A stretch of DNA of 64,000 bases, from contig NZ_FNGD01000008.1 in the NCBI RefSeq assembly GCF_900102895.1, forward strand, positions 1-64,000. The letters run 5' to 3'. Below are positions 38,641-48,080 of the stretch, piece by piece; within the stretch, counting starts at the first letter, position 1, and every line of letters starts with the position of its first letter. The notes under the pieces were generated by a model. It worked only from the letters and a program-made list of their open reading frames with translations, did no database searches and was not told the origin of the DNA. The DNA is from Arthrobacter sp. ov407. GTDB lineage: Bacteria; Actinomycetota; Actinomycetes; Actinomycetales; Micrococcaceae. The translations under genes were made by a program, and so were the position numbers.

Positions 38641-40104
38641 CTAGGCTGCAAACCTGTCTTTTAACTTGCTGCGTTTGAGCAACTTGGCGTGGTGCCGGAG
38701 CTGGCGCCGTTGGCGGGAGCCCGGCTGATCCGTGGCTGATAGGCGAAGCGGTGTCCCCGGCAGGGGTGGTGCAGTGGAGTGGTAGATGTGGCCGGTGGGG
38801 GTGGTGAATTCGATGGTGTGCCTGTCGCCGCTGCCGGATCCGGGATCGGCTGCGGGCCGGGCGGTCCAGCCGGGGGTTTCTTTAGTCTGGTTGCAGGCTT
38901 CACAGAGTCCGGCGCCGTTGTCCGTGGTGGTCTGGCCGCCGGTGTGGTGGGCGATGATGTGGTCCAGGTGGCGGATCGGAGCGTCGCAGTAGGGGGTGCG
39001 GCAGGTGTCGTCCCGGGCCCGAATGAAGCGGCGGTGCCCGGGCGGGAAGAGCCGGGCGCGGGACTCCATGCCGATGAGGTCGCCGGTGCGCGGGTGGGTG
39101 TAGAGCCGGCGGAGCCAGAGCCGGAACGCGGTGTCACCGGCGCTGCCTGCCGCGCCACCGGATCTGTTGGGGCCGCCGGGGTCCGGGGTGGTGCCGTTGA
39201 TGAGGGTGCGGGCCCACTCCGCGGGGACTGTGCCGTAGCCGGGGAGCCGGGCGGGTTCGGAGTCGGCCTGGAAGAGCGTGCGGTCGGTCATGATGAGCTG
39301 GATCTCGATGCCGGTGATTCCGCCGGGGGTGCCGGTGCTGCGTTCGACCAGGGTGTCGGCCATGGCCTGGCCGCCGGTGCGGGGGTCCCCGGTGGCGCGC
39401 AGGGTGTCGGCGTGCCGGGTCAGGGCGGTGTAGACGGCGACGCCCTGGGCGACGGGGAGCAGTGCGGTGAGGCAGGCCATGGCGTCGGGGGCGGGGCGGA
39501 GGCTGACGTACCGCTCACTGGCGGCGTGCGCAGCGCGGTCGGTGACGGTGCGCGGGTCCAGCCGGTACGCGGCGGCCCGGGCGGTGGCCACCAGCCGCCG
39601 GTCGCCCACCCCTGACAGAGTTCCGGTGTCGGGCGCGAGTTCCTCGTCGACGGCGGACCGGTCGGCGGCGGTCAGGCAGGCGGTTTCGCGGACGAGCAGG
39701 GTGGCGCGCCATTCGTTGAGCTGCCCGGTCTGCAGGGCGGCGAGGGTGTGCGGCATCTCGGTCACGAGGGCTTTTGCCAGGCCCAGGAGCCGGCCGCCCT
39801 TGGCGGGGGACTCGCGCCGGGCCAGGGCGATCTGCGCGCCGATCCCGGCGCCGAGTTTCTCGGCCGGGACCCCGGCGGCGGCCTGGTCGCGGCGTTGGGA
39901 CACATCCAGTGCGACGGCGTGCCGGGCCTGCCGGGCTGCCATGGCGGACTTCAGGTCCTCCAGGTCCCGGATCTCGTCGATCAGTCCGGCGGCGCTGTCC
40001 GGGGCCGGGAGGAAGGCCAGGATCCGGGCCAGTTCGGCGACCGTCACGGCAGTTGCCGGCGCCGGGTCTGCCGGCACCGTCTCGGGCCCCTGAATGCCGT
40101 CCAT
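38641..40104 (-). CDS. HNH endonuclease with DUF222 domain
   Basis: A 487-residue protein of the DUF222-HNH family, very common and multicopy in high-GC actinobacteria. The N-terminal DUF222 region (about 20-330) is helical and rich in Ala and Arg. The C-terminal HNH nuclease module is clear ([19 protein letters not shown], then [13 protein letters not shown]). Its function is not proven; proposals include mobile-element or DNA-repair roles. The stop of the 106-residue relative lies 3 bp upstream, so the two may be translated together. Confidence 0.85.
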   Translation of the reverse strand: MDGIQGPETVPADPAPATAVTVAELARILAFLPAPDSAAGLIDEIRDLEDLKSAMAARQARHAVALDVSQRRDQAAAGVPAEKLGAGIGAQIALARRESPAKGGRLLGLAKALVTEMPHTLAALQTGQLNEWRATLLVRETACLTAADRSAVDEELAPDTGTLSGVGDRRLVATARAAAYRLDPRTVTDRAAHAASERYVSLRPAPDAMACLTALLPVAQGVAVYTALTRHADTLRATGDPRTGGQAMADTLVERSTGTPGGITGIEIQLIMTDRTLFQADSEPARLPGYGTVPAEWARTLINGTTPDPGGPNRSGGAAGSAGDTAFRLWLRRLYTHPRTGDLIGMESRARLFPPGHRRFIRARDDTCRTPYCDAPIRHLDHIIAHHTGGQTTTDNGAGLCEACNQTKETPGWTARPAADPGSGSGDRHTIEFTTPTGHIYHSTAPPLPGTPLRLSATDQPGSRQRRQLRHHAKLLKRSKLKDRFAA

Positions 40105-40107
40105 GGG

Positions 40108-40428
40108 TTAAGTGTCCCTGCGGGCTATGACATTAATGGCCCTCCGGAGCCGTTCCACCGCTTCGGTGGCCATCGGCGACCTTCCAGATCCCAAAGTCAC
40201 TCCCGAAACGCTGCCCAGAAAAACGTCGAGCTCAAGACGCGTCCGCAACGCGTCGAACGCAGAGCCCAACTCGTCAAGCTGCCGGTATTGTTCGATCATC
40301 CCGGCGCGATCCTCGGCCTGACGCACGTCCCCGAGCACGTGGGCGCAGAATGCGAGCAAATCCTGGAGGTCGTCGCCACTGCGCCCTGTCACCGATGAAG
40401 CCACGTCGGGCCCCTGATTGCCGTCCAT
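40108..40428 (-). CDS. Small protein resembling DUF222 N-terminus
   Basis: A 106-residue protein whose start, MDGNQGPDVA, copies the start of the next gene, [10 protein letters not shown], and whose core (LLAFCAHVL...AGMIEQYRQLDELGSAFDALR) lines up with the first DUF222 helices of that HNH protein. It lacks the rest of DUF222 and the nuclease. It is either a remnant of a duplication or a small partner that could modulate the full-length protein. ATG 40428 has GGGG upstream. Confidence 0.7.
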   Translation of the reverse strand: MDGNQGPDVASSVTGRSGDDLQDLLAFCAHVLGDVRQAEDRAGMIEQYRQLDELGSAFDALRTRLELDVFLGSVSGVTLGSGRSPMATEAVERLRRAINVIARRDT

Positions 40429-40607
40429 GAATCCAATGTCCTTTGGGGGTCTGACAAAATAGACCGGTCGCTAGTTGCGACGGCAGGAGCGCGCAGGGCG
40501 GCTGTCGAAGGGCTCCGGCGCATATGGCCCGGGGGGCTCTCGGTCCGCACCGAACACCCCGCGCTCCAAAGTGGAATACATGCCGGGACCGGGGGTAGCG
40601 TCGACGT

Positions 40608-41786
40608 ATGACACCTGGACGTCCCGTACCCCCGCCCCTTGCCAAGCCGCTGCCGGATCTCGACACCACCGCGAACACCACCGCGGGCAGCGCAGCGCAG
40701 ACCGCCGGCCCCACCTTGGCCGCTGCTTACGGTGCCACCGCACCGGATAGCGGACTCGTTCCCCTGACCGTGTCCCGGCGCGCCCCTAAAGAAGACGACG
40801 TCGAGATCGCCATCGAATTCTGTGGACTGTGCCACTCGGACGTGCACGCCACCCGGGGCGAATGGGGCGGCGACACGTATCCGTTGATCCCGGGCCACGA
40901 GATCGTCGGCCGCGTCAGCCGGGTCGGTTCCGCCGTCGACGACTTCACGGTGGGTGAACGCGTGGGCGTGGGCTGCATCGTGGATTCCTGCCGTGAGTGC
41001 GACAGCTGCCTGGACGGCCTCGAACAGTACTGCGAAAACGCCGCGGTGGGAACCTACGGGGCGAAGGACGCCCGCAACGACGGCGCCATCACCCAGGGCG
41101 GGTACGCCACGTCCATCGTGGTGGACCGCAACTACGTCCTGCGGGTCCCGGAGAGCCTGGATCCCGCCGCCGCGGCGCCCCTGCTGTGCGCCGGCATCAC
41201 CACGTATTCGCCCCTGAACCACTTCGAGGTCGAGGAAGGCGACGTCGTCGGCGTCGTCGGGCTCGGCGGCCTCGGCCACATGGCCGTCAAGATCGCCAAG
41301 GCCATGGGCGCCGAGGTCAAGGTCTTCACGACGTCGGAGAACAAGTTCGCAGCAGCACGCGAGCTGGGCGCCGACGACGTCATCCTCTCCACCGACCCGG
41401 CAGCCATGGAGGCGGCGAACCGGAGCATCGACGTCATCATCGACACCGTCGCCGCGTCGCACGACCTCAACCCGTACTTCCGCACGCTGCGCCTGGACGG
41501 CGCGCTGTTCCAGCTGGGCCTGCCCGCGGAAGCAATGCCGCCCGTCAATCCCGGCGCACTGATCCGGCGCCGGATCGCGTACGCGGGTTCGCTGATAGGC
41601 GGTATCGCCGAGACCCAGGAGATGCTGGACTTCTGCGCCGAGCACGGCGTGGTGTCCGACGTCGAGGTGGTCGGGGCAGACCACCTCAACGAAGCCTACG
41701 ACCGCATGGTGGCGGGCGACGTGAAGTACCGTTTTGTCCTGGACGTCAGTACCCTGGGGTCCCCGGCAGAAAAGGCGGACGCATGA
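40608..41786 (+). CDS. Zinc-dependent alcohol dehydrogenase, CAD/YahK type
   Basis: An NAD(P)-dependent alcohol/aldehyde oxidoreductase of the medium-chain group. The 392-residue product has the catalytic zinc ligands in CGLCHSDVH and GHE, structural zinc cysteines in CRECDSCLDGLEQYC, and the Rossmann GLGGLGHM. The cinnamyl-alcohol-dehydrogenase-like subgroup includes E. coli YahK, active on many aldehydes. The N-terminus is about 35 residues longer than usual and Thr/Ala/Pro-rich. The gene overlaps the HIT gene by 4 bp. Confidence 0.88.
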   Translation: MTPGRPVPPPLAKPLPDLDTTANTTAGSAAQTAGPTLAAAYGATAPDSGLVPLTVSRRAPKEDDVEIAIEFCGLCHSDVHATRGEWGGDTYPLIPGHEIVGRVSRVGSAVDDFTVGERVGVGCIVDSCRECDSCLDGLEQYCENAAVGTYGAKDARNDGAITQGGYATSIVVDRNYVLRVPESLDPAAAAPLLCAGITTYSPLNHFEVEEGDVVGVVGLGGLGHMAVKIAKAMGAEVKVFTTSENKFAAARELGADDVILSTDPAAMEAANRSIDVIIDTVAASHDLNPYFRTLRLDGALFQLGLPAEAMPPVNPGALIRRRIAYAGSLIGGIAETQEMLDFCAEHGVVSDVEVVGADHLNEAYDRMVAGDVKYRFVLDVSTLGSPAEKADA

Positions 41787-42211
41787 GCACTCTCTTCACC
41801 AAAATCATCAACGGCGACATCCCGGGCCGTTTTGTCTGGCGAGAGGACGACGTCGTGGCGTTCCTGACCATGGGCCCGCTGGCCGACGGCCACACCCTCG
41901 TGGTGCCTACCGAGGAAGTGGACCGCTGGACGGACGCCTCACCTGAGGTCCTTGGCCGGGTCATGGAGGTTGCCCGCAAGATCGGCGCAGTCCAGGTGGA
42001 GGTGTTCGACGCCGCCCGGGCAGGGCTGATCGTGGCCGGCTACGAAATCAACCACATGCACGTCCACGTGTGGCCCTCCAACTCGATGGCGGACTTTGAT
42101 TTCGGCTCGGCGGACCATCACCCGGATCCGGCCAGGCTGGACGCCAATGCGGAGAAGCTCCGCGAAGGCCTCCGCACGGCTGGCCATGCGGAGCACGTTC
42201 CGGCCGCCTAG
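41783..42211 (+). CDS. HIT-family hydrolase
   Basis: A 142-residue nucleotide-binding hydrolase of the histidine triad group, with the signature HMHVHVWP (H-x-H-x-H) near residue 93. HIT proteins cleave adenylated substrates such as AMP-lysine or dinucleoside phosphates. The start ATG overlaps the dehydrogenase stop (ATGA), so the two are coupled, although no functional link is known. A long terminator hairpin follows. Confidence 0.9.
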   Translation: MSTLFTKIINGDIPGRFVWREDDVVAFLTMGPLADGHTLVVPTEEVDRWTDASPEVLGRVMEVARKIGAVQVEVFDAARAGLIVAGYEINHMHVHVWPSNSMADFDFGSADHHPDPARLDANAEKLREGLRTAGHAEHVPAA

Positions 42212-42236
42212 AAACCAGGCCACTCCCGGCCGCCCG

Positions 42237-42286
42237 GTACTGGCGCCGGCGCAGCACCCCCAGAGGGTCTACGCCGGCGCCAGTAC
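42237..42286. terminator. Shared terminator between HIT gene and hrpA
   Basis: A perfect 15 bp GC-rich stem (42237-42251 with 42272-42286) with a 20 nt loop, followed by TTTG on the + strand. The right arm overlaps the last codons and stop of hrpA on the minus strand, so it can end both convergent transcripts. Confidence 0.8.
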
Positions 42287-45200
42287 TTTGTTAAGGGCCG
42301 CCCGGATGCGCTTTTCGGACACCGAATAGGCCGTCCCGAGTTCGACGGCGAAGAGGCTCACCCGCAGTTCTTCAATCATCCAGCGCACGTGGGTTAACTC
42401 CGCACCGGCCCGCCGCCCGGGCAGCAGTGCGGACACGGCGTCGTCGTAGTCGTCCTCGAGGGCCTGGACAGCGGCCATGTGCTGGGCGTCCCGCTGCACG
42501 TTGCCCGGCAGTTTCTCAAGCCGTTTTTCGATCGCCGTCAGGTAGCGGGGCAGCTGGCTGAGCTGTGCGTAGCCCGTGCGTGCCACGAAACCCGGATACA
42601 CCAGTTGCTCGAGCTGGCTCTTGACGTCGTTGAGCGCGCTGATGAGGGCCAGGCTCGTGGTGCCCTTGAGCTGCTTTTCGATCCGGCGGGTGCTGGCCAG
42701 GATGCGTTCGACGACGGCGGTGACCGTGAAGACGGTGTCGATCAGTTCCGCCCGGACAGTCTCGTACAACGCCTTGAACGATGCCTCGTCCCACGGCAGC
42801 CCGGCCGGCGTGAGTTTGTCGATGGCGGCCAGGGCGCAGTCGGCGATCAGCGCGGTCACGGAACCGTGCGGGTTCTGGCTGAACGTGAGTTTCTCGGTGT
42901 TGTTCAGGTGCTCCAGGACGTAGCGGTCCGGCGGCGGCACCTTCAGCGCCAGGAGCCTGATGACACCGCTGCGCATGGCTTCCTGCTGTTCGGACGGCGT
43001 CTGGAACAGCCGAAGCGCCACGGAATTTCCCTCGTCCACCAGGGCAGGGTAGCCGGTGACGGTGTGCCCGCCAACGCTGCCCTGGACCTGGCGCTGGACG
43101 GTTCCGAAGGTCCAGTCCTTGAGTCCGGACTCTTCCGTGAACCCGCCCGGGGCCGCGGCTGTGGCAGCCGACGGGGACGTGCCGGCCCGAGACGTTCGGG
43201 TGTCCTTCCCGTTTGCGCCGGCCTTCGCCCTCGCCGCCGCCGTCCCTTTCGCAGGTGCCGTGGTGGCCGGTGTGGCACCGAGGGATTCCGCGATGGCCCG
43301 GCGGGTGGCAGGGGCCAGCCGCTCCTGCAGTGCGTTAAGGTCCTTACCCTCATCCAGCAACTTGCCGCGGGAATCCACCACTCGGAAGCTGACCCGCAGA
43401 TGCGCAGGCACGGCGTCCCAGTTCCAGGACCCCGGCGGGATGACCTGTCCGCGGATCCGGCGCAGCACCAGTTCCAGCGACGGTTCAAGCTCGTCCGTGG
43501 CGGGATCGAAGTCCGCGTCCAGCGCCGCGACGGCCTGGCGGGCGACGTCCGGGGCAGGAACGAAGTTCTTGCGGATCTGTTTGGGCAGCGACTTGATCAG
43601 CGCCGTCACGAGTTCCACCCGCTGCCCGGGGATCAGCCAGCGGAACGCGGCGTCGTCGAGCTGGTTCAGGAAGAGCACGGGGACCTCGGCGGTGACGCCG
43701 TCCGAAGGATTCGGCGGCGAACCGGGAGCCACGGGGTGGAACTCGTAGCTCAGCGGCAGCTCGAAGCCCTTGTGCAGCAGGGTCTTGGGGTAGGCCGAAT
43801 CGTCCAGGGCCGCGGCGTCCTCGCTGATCAGCAGGGACTGGTCGAAGTCGAGCAGCGTGGGATCCTGCTGCCGCGCGTCCTTCCACCACTTGTCGAAGTG
43901 CCGCTCCGAGACGACCTCCGCGCCGATCCGGGCGTCGTAGAACTCGAACAGCGTCTCGTCGTCCACCAGGATGTCCCGGCGCCGCATCCTGGCCTCGAGC
44001 TCCTCGACTTCGTGCAGCAGTGCGCGGTTGCGGTGGAAGAACTTGTGGTGGGTCTGCCAGTCGCCTTCAACCAGGGCGTGGCGGATGAAGAGCTCGCGGC
44101 AGAGCTCCGGATCCACCTTGCCGTAGTTGATGCGCCGGCTCGGGATGATGGGCACGCCGTAAAGGGTGACCTTTTCGTGGGCCATCACCGCGCCCATCTT
44201 CTTGGACCAGTGCGGTTCGCTGTAGCTGCGCTTGACCAAGTCGGGGGCCACCTGCTCGGCCCAGAGCGGATCGAACTTCGCCGCGACGCGGGCCCAGAGG
44301 CGGCTCGTCTCCACGAGTTCGGCGGCCATAACGAAGGTGGGCGACTTCTTGAACAGGGCCGAACCCGGGAAGATCGCGAAGCGGCTGCCGCGGGCACCCG
44401 CGTACTCGCGCTTGCGCTCGTCGAGGATGCCGACGTGGCTCAGCAGCCCCGAGAGCAGGCTGATGTGGATGCCCTCGTGGTGGCCCACTGGATCGGCAAG
44501 GCGCTTGTTGTCCAGGCTGATGCCCAGCGGCCGGGCCAGCTGGCGGAGCTGGGCGAACAGGTCCTGCCACTCGCGGACGCGTAGGTAGTTGATGAACTCG
44601 TTGCGGCAGAGCCGGCGGAATGCCGTGGAGGACAGTTCCTGCTGTTTCTCCTGCAGGTAGTTCCACAGGTTCAGGTAACCGGTGAAGTCCGAGTTCTCGT
44701 CCCGGAAACGGGCGTGCTTCTCCGCGGCGAGCTGCTGCTTATCCGTTGGACGCTCGCGCGGGTCCTGGATCGTCAGCGCGGCGGCGAGGATCATGACTTC
44801 GCGGACGCAGCCGCGCTTTCCGGACTCCACGATCATCCGGCCGAGCCTTGGGTCCACCGGCAGCTGCGCCAGCTGCTGTCCGACGGCGGTGAGTCCGCCG
44901 CCGCCGTTTCTGCCGGCAGCGGCGCCGGCGGGCCGGCGGCCGGGGCGGCCGTCGCCGTCGTCCGCTGGTTCCTGGGCACGGGCGGCGCTGAGGGCGCCAA
45001 GCTCGCGCAAGAGACTGACGCCGTCGTTGATGGCGCGCGAATCCGGCGGCTCGACGAACGGGAAATTCTCCACATCCTTCGGTCCGCGGGCGACGCCCAT
45101 GGCGGTCATCTGCAGGATGACGGCCGCGAGGTTGGTACGCAGGATCTCCGGGTCCGTGAACAGCGGCCGCGACTGGAAGTCCTCCTCGGAGTACAGCCGG

Positions 45201-46303
45201 ATCGCGATGCCGTCGGAGACGCGGCCGCAGCGGCCCGAGCGCTGGTTGGCCGAGGCCTGGGAGACGCGCTCGATCGGCAGGCGCTGGACCTTGGTCCGGT
45301 GCGAGTAGCGCGAGATCCGCGCCGTGCCGGTGTCGATGACGTACTTGATGCCGGGGACCGTCAGCGAGGTTTCGGCGACGTTGGTGGCCAGCACGATCCG
45401 GCGTTTGCTGCCGGGGTGGAAGACCTTGTGCTGCTCCTGCAGGCTCAGCCGGGCGAAGAGGGGAAGAACCTCGGTGCCGGCCAGGCGCCGGTTGGACTGG
45501 ATGCGGGCGTTGAGGGCCTCCGCCGCGTCGCGGATTTCGCGCTCGCCGGAGAAGAAAATCAGAATGTCGCCCGGCGCCTCCTGTGCGAGTTCGTCGACGG
45601 CGTCGCATACCGCGTCGAGCGGGTCGCGGTCCTCCTCGAGTTCGTCGTCCGCGGCGGCGCCTTCCCCGTCTCCGTCTCCGGCGCCGGCGGCGGGCTGGGA
45701 GAGCGGGCGGTAGCGGATTTCCACCGGGAAGGTCCGGCCCGAGACTTCGATGATGGGGGAGGGCTCTTCGTCAGTGCCGAAGTGCTTGGCGAAGCGCTCC
45801 GGATCGATCGTGGCCGAAGTGATGATGATCTTCAGGTCCGGGCGCTGCGGCAGGATCCGCTTGAGGTAGCCGAGGATGAAGTCGATGTTGAGGCTGCGCT
45901 CGTGGGCCTCGTCGATGATGATGGCGTTGTACTTGCGCAGCAGCCGGTCGCGCTGGATTTCCGCCAGCAGGATGCCGTCGGTCATGAGTTTGACCTTGGT
46001 GGACCGGCTGACCTCGCCGGTGAAGCGGACCTGGAAGCCCACTTCCTGGCCGATCTCGACCCCGAGTTCCTCCGCGATGCGCTCGGCCACAGTGCGGGCC
46101 GCGAGCCGGCGGGGCTGGGTGTGGCCGATCAGCCCGTTCTCGCCAAAGCCGAGCTCGAGGCACATCTTGGGGATCTGGGTGGTCTTACCCGAGCCGGTCT
46201 CGCCCGCGATGATGGTCACCTGGTTGGCCGCGATGGCGGCCATCAGATCTTCGCGGCGCTCGGAAACCGGCAGCTCGGCGGGGTAGGAAATATGGAATGT
46301 CAT
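42269..46303 (-). CDS. hrpA: ATP-dependent RNA helicase HrpA
   Basis: A DEAH-box helicase of 1344 residues, close to the about 1300 of E. coli HrpA. It has Walker A GETGSGKT (34-41), the DEAH motif in IIIDEAHERS, SAT in ITSATIDPERF, a helicase C domain with QRSGRCGR, an HA2 domain, an OB fold and the DUF3418 C-terminal domain. HrpA-type helicases resolve stalled or collided ribosomes in E. coli. The insert about 430-460 is Gly/Ala/Asp-rich. It is transcribed alone. Confidence 0.95.
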   Translation of the reverse strand: MTFHISYPAELPVSERREDLMAAIAANQVTIIAGETGSGKTTQIPKMCLELGFGENGLIGHTQPRRLAARTVAERIAEELGVEIGQEVGFQVRFTGEVSRSTKVKLMTDGILLAEIQRDRLLRKYNAIIIDEAHERSLNIDFILGYLKRILPQRPDLKIIITSATIDPERFAKHFGTDEEPSPIIEVSGRTFPVEIRYRPLSQPAAGAGDGDGEGAAADDELEEDRDPLDAVCDAVDELAQEAPGDILIFFSGEREIRDAAEALNARIQSNRRLAGTEVLPLFARLSLQEQHKVFHPGSKRRIVLATNVAETSLTVPGIKYVIDTGTARISRYSHRTKVQRLPIERVSQASANQRSGRCGRVSDGIAIRLYSEEDFQSRPLFTDPEILRTNLAAVILQMTAMGVARGPKDVENFPFVEPPDSRAINDGVSLLRELGALSAARAQEPADDGDGRPGRRPAGAAAGRNGGGGLTAVGQQLAQLPVDPRLGRMIVESGKRGCVREVMILAAALTIQDPRERPTDKQQLAAEKHARFRDENSDFTGYLNLWNYLQEKQQELSSTAFRRLCRNEFINYLRVREWQDLFAQLRQLARPLGISLDNKRLADPVGHHEGIHISLLSGLLSHVGILDERKREYAGARGSRFAIFPGSALFKKSPTFVMAAELVETSRLWARVAAKFDPLWAEQVAPDLVKRSYSEPHWSKKMGAVMAHEKVTLYGVPIIPSRRINYGKVDPELCRELFIRHALVEGDWQTHHKFFHRNRALLHEVEELEARMRRRDILVDDETLFEFYDARIGAEVVSERHFDKWWKDARQQDPTLLDFDQSLLISEDAAALDDSAYPKTLLHKGFELPLSYEFHPVAPGSPPNPSDGVTAEVPVLFLNQLDDAAFRWLIPGQRVELVTALIKSLPKQIRKNFVPAPDVARQAVAALDADFDPATDELEPSLELVLRRIRGQVIPPGSWNWDAVPAHLRVSFRVVDSRGKLLDEGKDLNALQERLAPATRRAIAESLGATPATTAPAKGTAAARAKAGANGKDTRTSRAGTSPSAATAAAPGGFTEESGLKDWTFGTVQRQVQGSVGGHTVTGYPALVDEGNSVALRLFQTPSEQQEAMRSGVIRLLALKVPPPDRYVLEHLNNTEKLTFSQNPHGSVTALIADCALAAIDKLTPAGLPWDEASFKALYETVRAELIDTVFTVTAVVERILASTRRIEKQLKGTTSLALISALNDVKSQLEQLVYPGFVARTGYAQLSQLPRYLTAIEKRLEKLPGNVQRDAQHMAAVQALEDDYDDAVSALLPGRRAGAELTHVRWMIEELRVSLFAVELGTAYSVSEKRIRAALNKVLAPA

Positions 46304-46362
46304 GGCTGGAGACAGTCTACTGGGGCGGACTGTCCGCTGGCGTGGCGACGGCGGCTGTGTGG

Positions 46363-46414
46363 TCCTGCTGTTCGGTCCTGCGGTTCAGTCAGGCTGCTCA
46401 GTCCTGCTATTCAG
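46363..46414. repeat. 13 bp tandem repeat, four units
   Basis: TCCTGCTGTTCGG, TCCTGCGGTTCAG, TCAGGCTGCTCAG and TCCTGCTATTCAG run consecutively from 46363 in the gap upstream of hrpA. Confidence 0.8.
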
Positions 46415-46430
46415 CCCCGGCGCATGTTGA

Positions 46431-46455
46431 GGGCCCGGCTGGATGAGCCGGGCCC
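46431..46455 (-). terminator. Probable terminator of the small membrane gene
   Basis: GGGCCCGGCT and AGCCGGGCCC pair around a 5 nt loop, 18 bp past the stop of the 55-residue gene. No T run follows. Confidence 0.55.
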
Positions 46456-46472
46456 GTGGTGTGTGCGCGGAC

Positions 46473-46640
46473 TTAGAAAATCCGCAGGGTGTAGTTGACG
46501 CTCGGCAGGTCCCGGGCCATCCAGTACTCTTCCGAGCGGACGGGCGGGGTGTGGCCGAGGCCGTCCTTCCGCAGGGCGGAGATGGTGGCTGCGAGGCCGG
46601 CGATGATGAGGATGATGACGGCGATTCCGAGGAGTTCCAT
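46473..46640 (-). CDS. Small single-pass membrane protein
   Basis: A 55-residue protein with one hydrophobic helix at the N-terminus (LLGIAVIILIIAGLAATI, residues 3-20) and a polar C-terminal tail (about 21-55) ending NYTLRIF. There is no recognised family. ATG 46640 is preceded by GGAG 1 bp and by CAGGAG 12 bp upstream, so initiation is a little unusual. It is divergent from the GlxA-type regulator, with an inverted repeat between them. Confidence 0.6.
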   Translation of the reverse strand: MELLGIAVIILIIAGLAATISALRKDGLGHTPPVRSEEYWMARDLPSVNYTLRIF

Positions 46641-46676
46641 ACCTCCATGGTTCTCCTGTCCCCGAACTAAAAAAAG

Positions 46677-46713
46677 TGGCAGAAATGACCAAAAAGCTAT
46701 AATTTCTGCCACA
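46677..46713 (+). promoter_or_regulatory. 11 bp inverted repeat with TATAAT
   Basis: GTGGCAGAAAT (46677-46687) and ATTTCTGCCAC (46703-46713) flank a spacer that contains TATAAT (46699-46704), 18 bp before the regulator's ATG. This looks like an operator lying over the promoter, probably for autoregulation by the GlxA-type regulator. Confidence 0.75.
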
Positions 46714-46721
46714 ATGGAAGG

Positions 46722-47687
46722 ATGATCAAATCAGTGGCAATGATCGTGGTTCCCAACTTCTCGATCTTCGAGTTCGCGACCGCCTTCGAGGTCTTTGGCG
46801 TAGACCGCTCGGACCGTGGGAACGGCGTGCCCGCCTTCGATTTCCGCGTCTGCGCCCCGGAGCCGGGCGACGTCCCGCTCAAGTCCGGTCTGTCCATGCA
46901 CGTCGGGCTCGGGCTGGAAGCGGCCGCGGACGCGGACCTGGTGGTGATGGCCCCGTACGGCCGGGACGAGGACGTTCCCGAATCCGTCCTGGAGGCGCTG
47001 CGGGCCGCCCACGCCCGCGGTGCGTGGGTGATGTCCATTTGTTCCGGCGCCTTCGCCCTGGCCCGGGCGGGCCTGCTCGATGGCCGGCGCTGCACTACGC
47101 ACTGGCATTACTCCCAGGAACTCGCCAGCCGCTACCCGGCTGTCCTGGTGGATGAAAATGTCCTCTATGTCGAGGACGGGCGGATCATCACCAGTGCCGG
47201 CACGGCCGCGGGGATCGATGCCTGCCTGCACCTGATCCGTGTTGAGTTCGGCGCCAAGGTGGCCGCCGCCATCGCCCGGGACATGGTGGTCCCGCCGCAC
47301 CGGGACGGCGGCCAGGCCCAATACATCGACCGGCCCATTCCGCAGTGCGGCTCGGAGCCCATGGAGCAGCTGCTGCAGTGGATGGTTCGGCACCTGGACG
47401 CGGAACACGCGGTCAACGAACTGGCGGCACGTGTCCATATGTCGCCGCGAACGTTTGCGCGGCGCTTCCGCGCGGAAACGGGGGCCACCCCGGCAGCCTG
47501 GCTCAATTCCCAGCGGGTGTTGCGGGCCCAGGAGCTGCTGGAGAGTACGGAGCTCAATATCGACGAGATCGCGAGGGAGTCCGGCTTCGGGCATTCGGTC
47601 CTGTTGCGGCACCACTTTGCCAAGGCGCTGGACACTAGCCCGCAGTCCTACCGGCGCACGTTCCGGGGGCACCTGGCCACGGCATAA
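46722..47687 (+). CDS. GlxA-type AraC-family transcriptional regulator
   Basis: The 321-residue protein has an N-terminal DJ-1/PfpI-like amidase fold (about 5-170; the usual nucleophile elbow SICSGAFALA is present at about 107-116) and a C-terminal AraC double helix-turn-helix (about 225-318, VNELAARVHMSPRTFARRFRA, IDEIARESGFGHSVLLRHHF). Such regulators often respond to small nitrogenous or aldehyde compounds, the ligand being unknown here. The first unit of a tandem repeat spans its stop codon. Confidence 0.88.
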   Translation: MIKSVAMIVVPNFSIFEFATAFEVFGVDRSDRGNGVPAFDFRVCAPEPGDVPLKSGLSMHVGLGLEAAADADLVVMAPYGRDEDVPESVLEALRAAHARGAWVMSICSGAFALARAGLLDGRRCTTHWHYSQELASRYPAVLVDENVLYVEDGRIITSAGTAAGIDACLHLIRVEFGAKVAAAIARDMVVPPHRDGGQAQYIDRPIPQCGSEPMEQLLQWMVRHLDAEHAVNELAARVHMSPRTFARRFRAETGATPAAWLNSQRVLRAQELLESTELNIDEIARESGFGHSVLLRHHFAKALDTSPQSYRRTFRGHLATA

Positions 47688-47745
47688 GGGCAGGGACATA
47701 AGAGGCCACGGCGCAAAAGGCCACGGCGTAAAAGGCCGCGGCTAG
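47675..47745. repeat. 15 bp tandem repeat at the glxA-emfourin junction
   Basis: GGCCACGGCATAAGG (47675, containing the regulator's stop TAA) is followed after 14 bp by GGCCACGGCGCAAAA (47704), GGCCACGGCGTAAAA (47719) and GGCCGCGGCTAG (47734), which reaches the emfourin stop codon. Confidence 0.85.
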
Positions 47746-48038
47746 CCAAAGCCCGGCGGCGCCGCCTCCTCGGCCGCGGCCCGGGCGCATTCGACAAGGT
47801 CGCGCCACGGGCCCGTCAGCGCACGCTCCGGCAGGACCGCCCGGCGTTGATCGGCCCGGATGCTGTACATGAACCGGTCCGGCTGGCCGGTTGTCCCGCT
47901 GATCCCAGCAACGTCGTCCCAGGGGCAGGCCTCGATCAGCGGCTGCCACCGGTCGGTGTCCTCCGGCGGCTCGGGCCGGACGGTCCACGTCCTTTTCATT
48001 CCGGCCACGCCGCCACTGCGCTGGACAGTTATCTTCAT
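47742..48038 (-). CDS. Emfourin-like M4 protease inhibitor
   Basis: A 98-residue protein matching the protealysin inhibitor emfourin pattern: MKITVQRSGGVAGMKRTWTV at the start, then GQPDRFMYSI and GPWRDLVECAR. Emfourins block M4 proteases of the protealysin type. It lies 42 bp downstream of the M4 protease gene on the same strand, the standard protease-inhibitor operon. Its job is probably to protect the cell from its own protease. Confidence 0.82.
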   Translation of the reverse strand: MKITVQRSGGVAGMKRTWTVRPEPPEDTDRWQPLIEACPWDDVAGISGTTGQPDRFMYSIRADQRRAVLPERALTGPWRDLVECARAAAEEAAPPGFG

Positions 48039-48080
48039 GGGACTCGGATCTCAATCAGACTCGATCTGCAGGGGCTCGGC

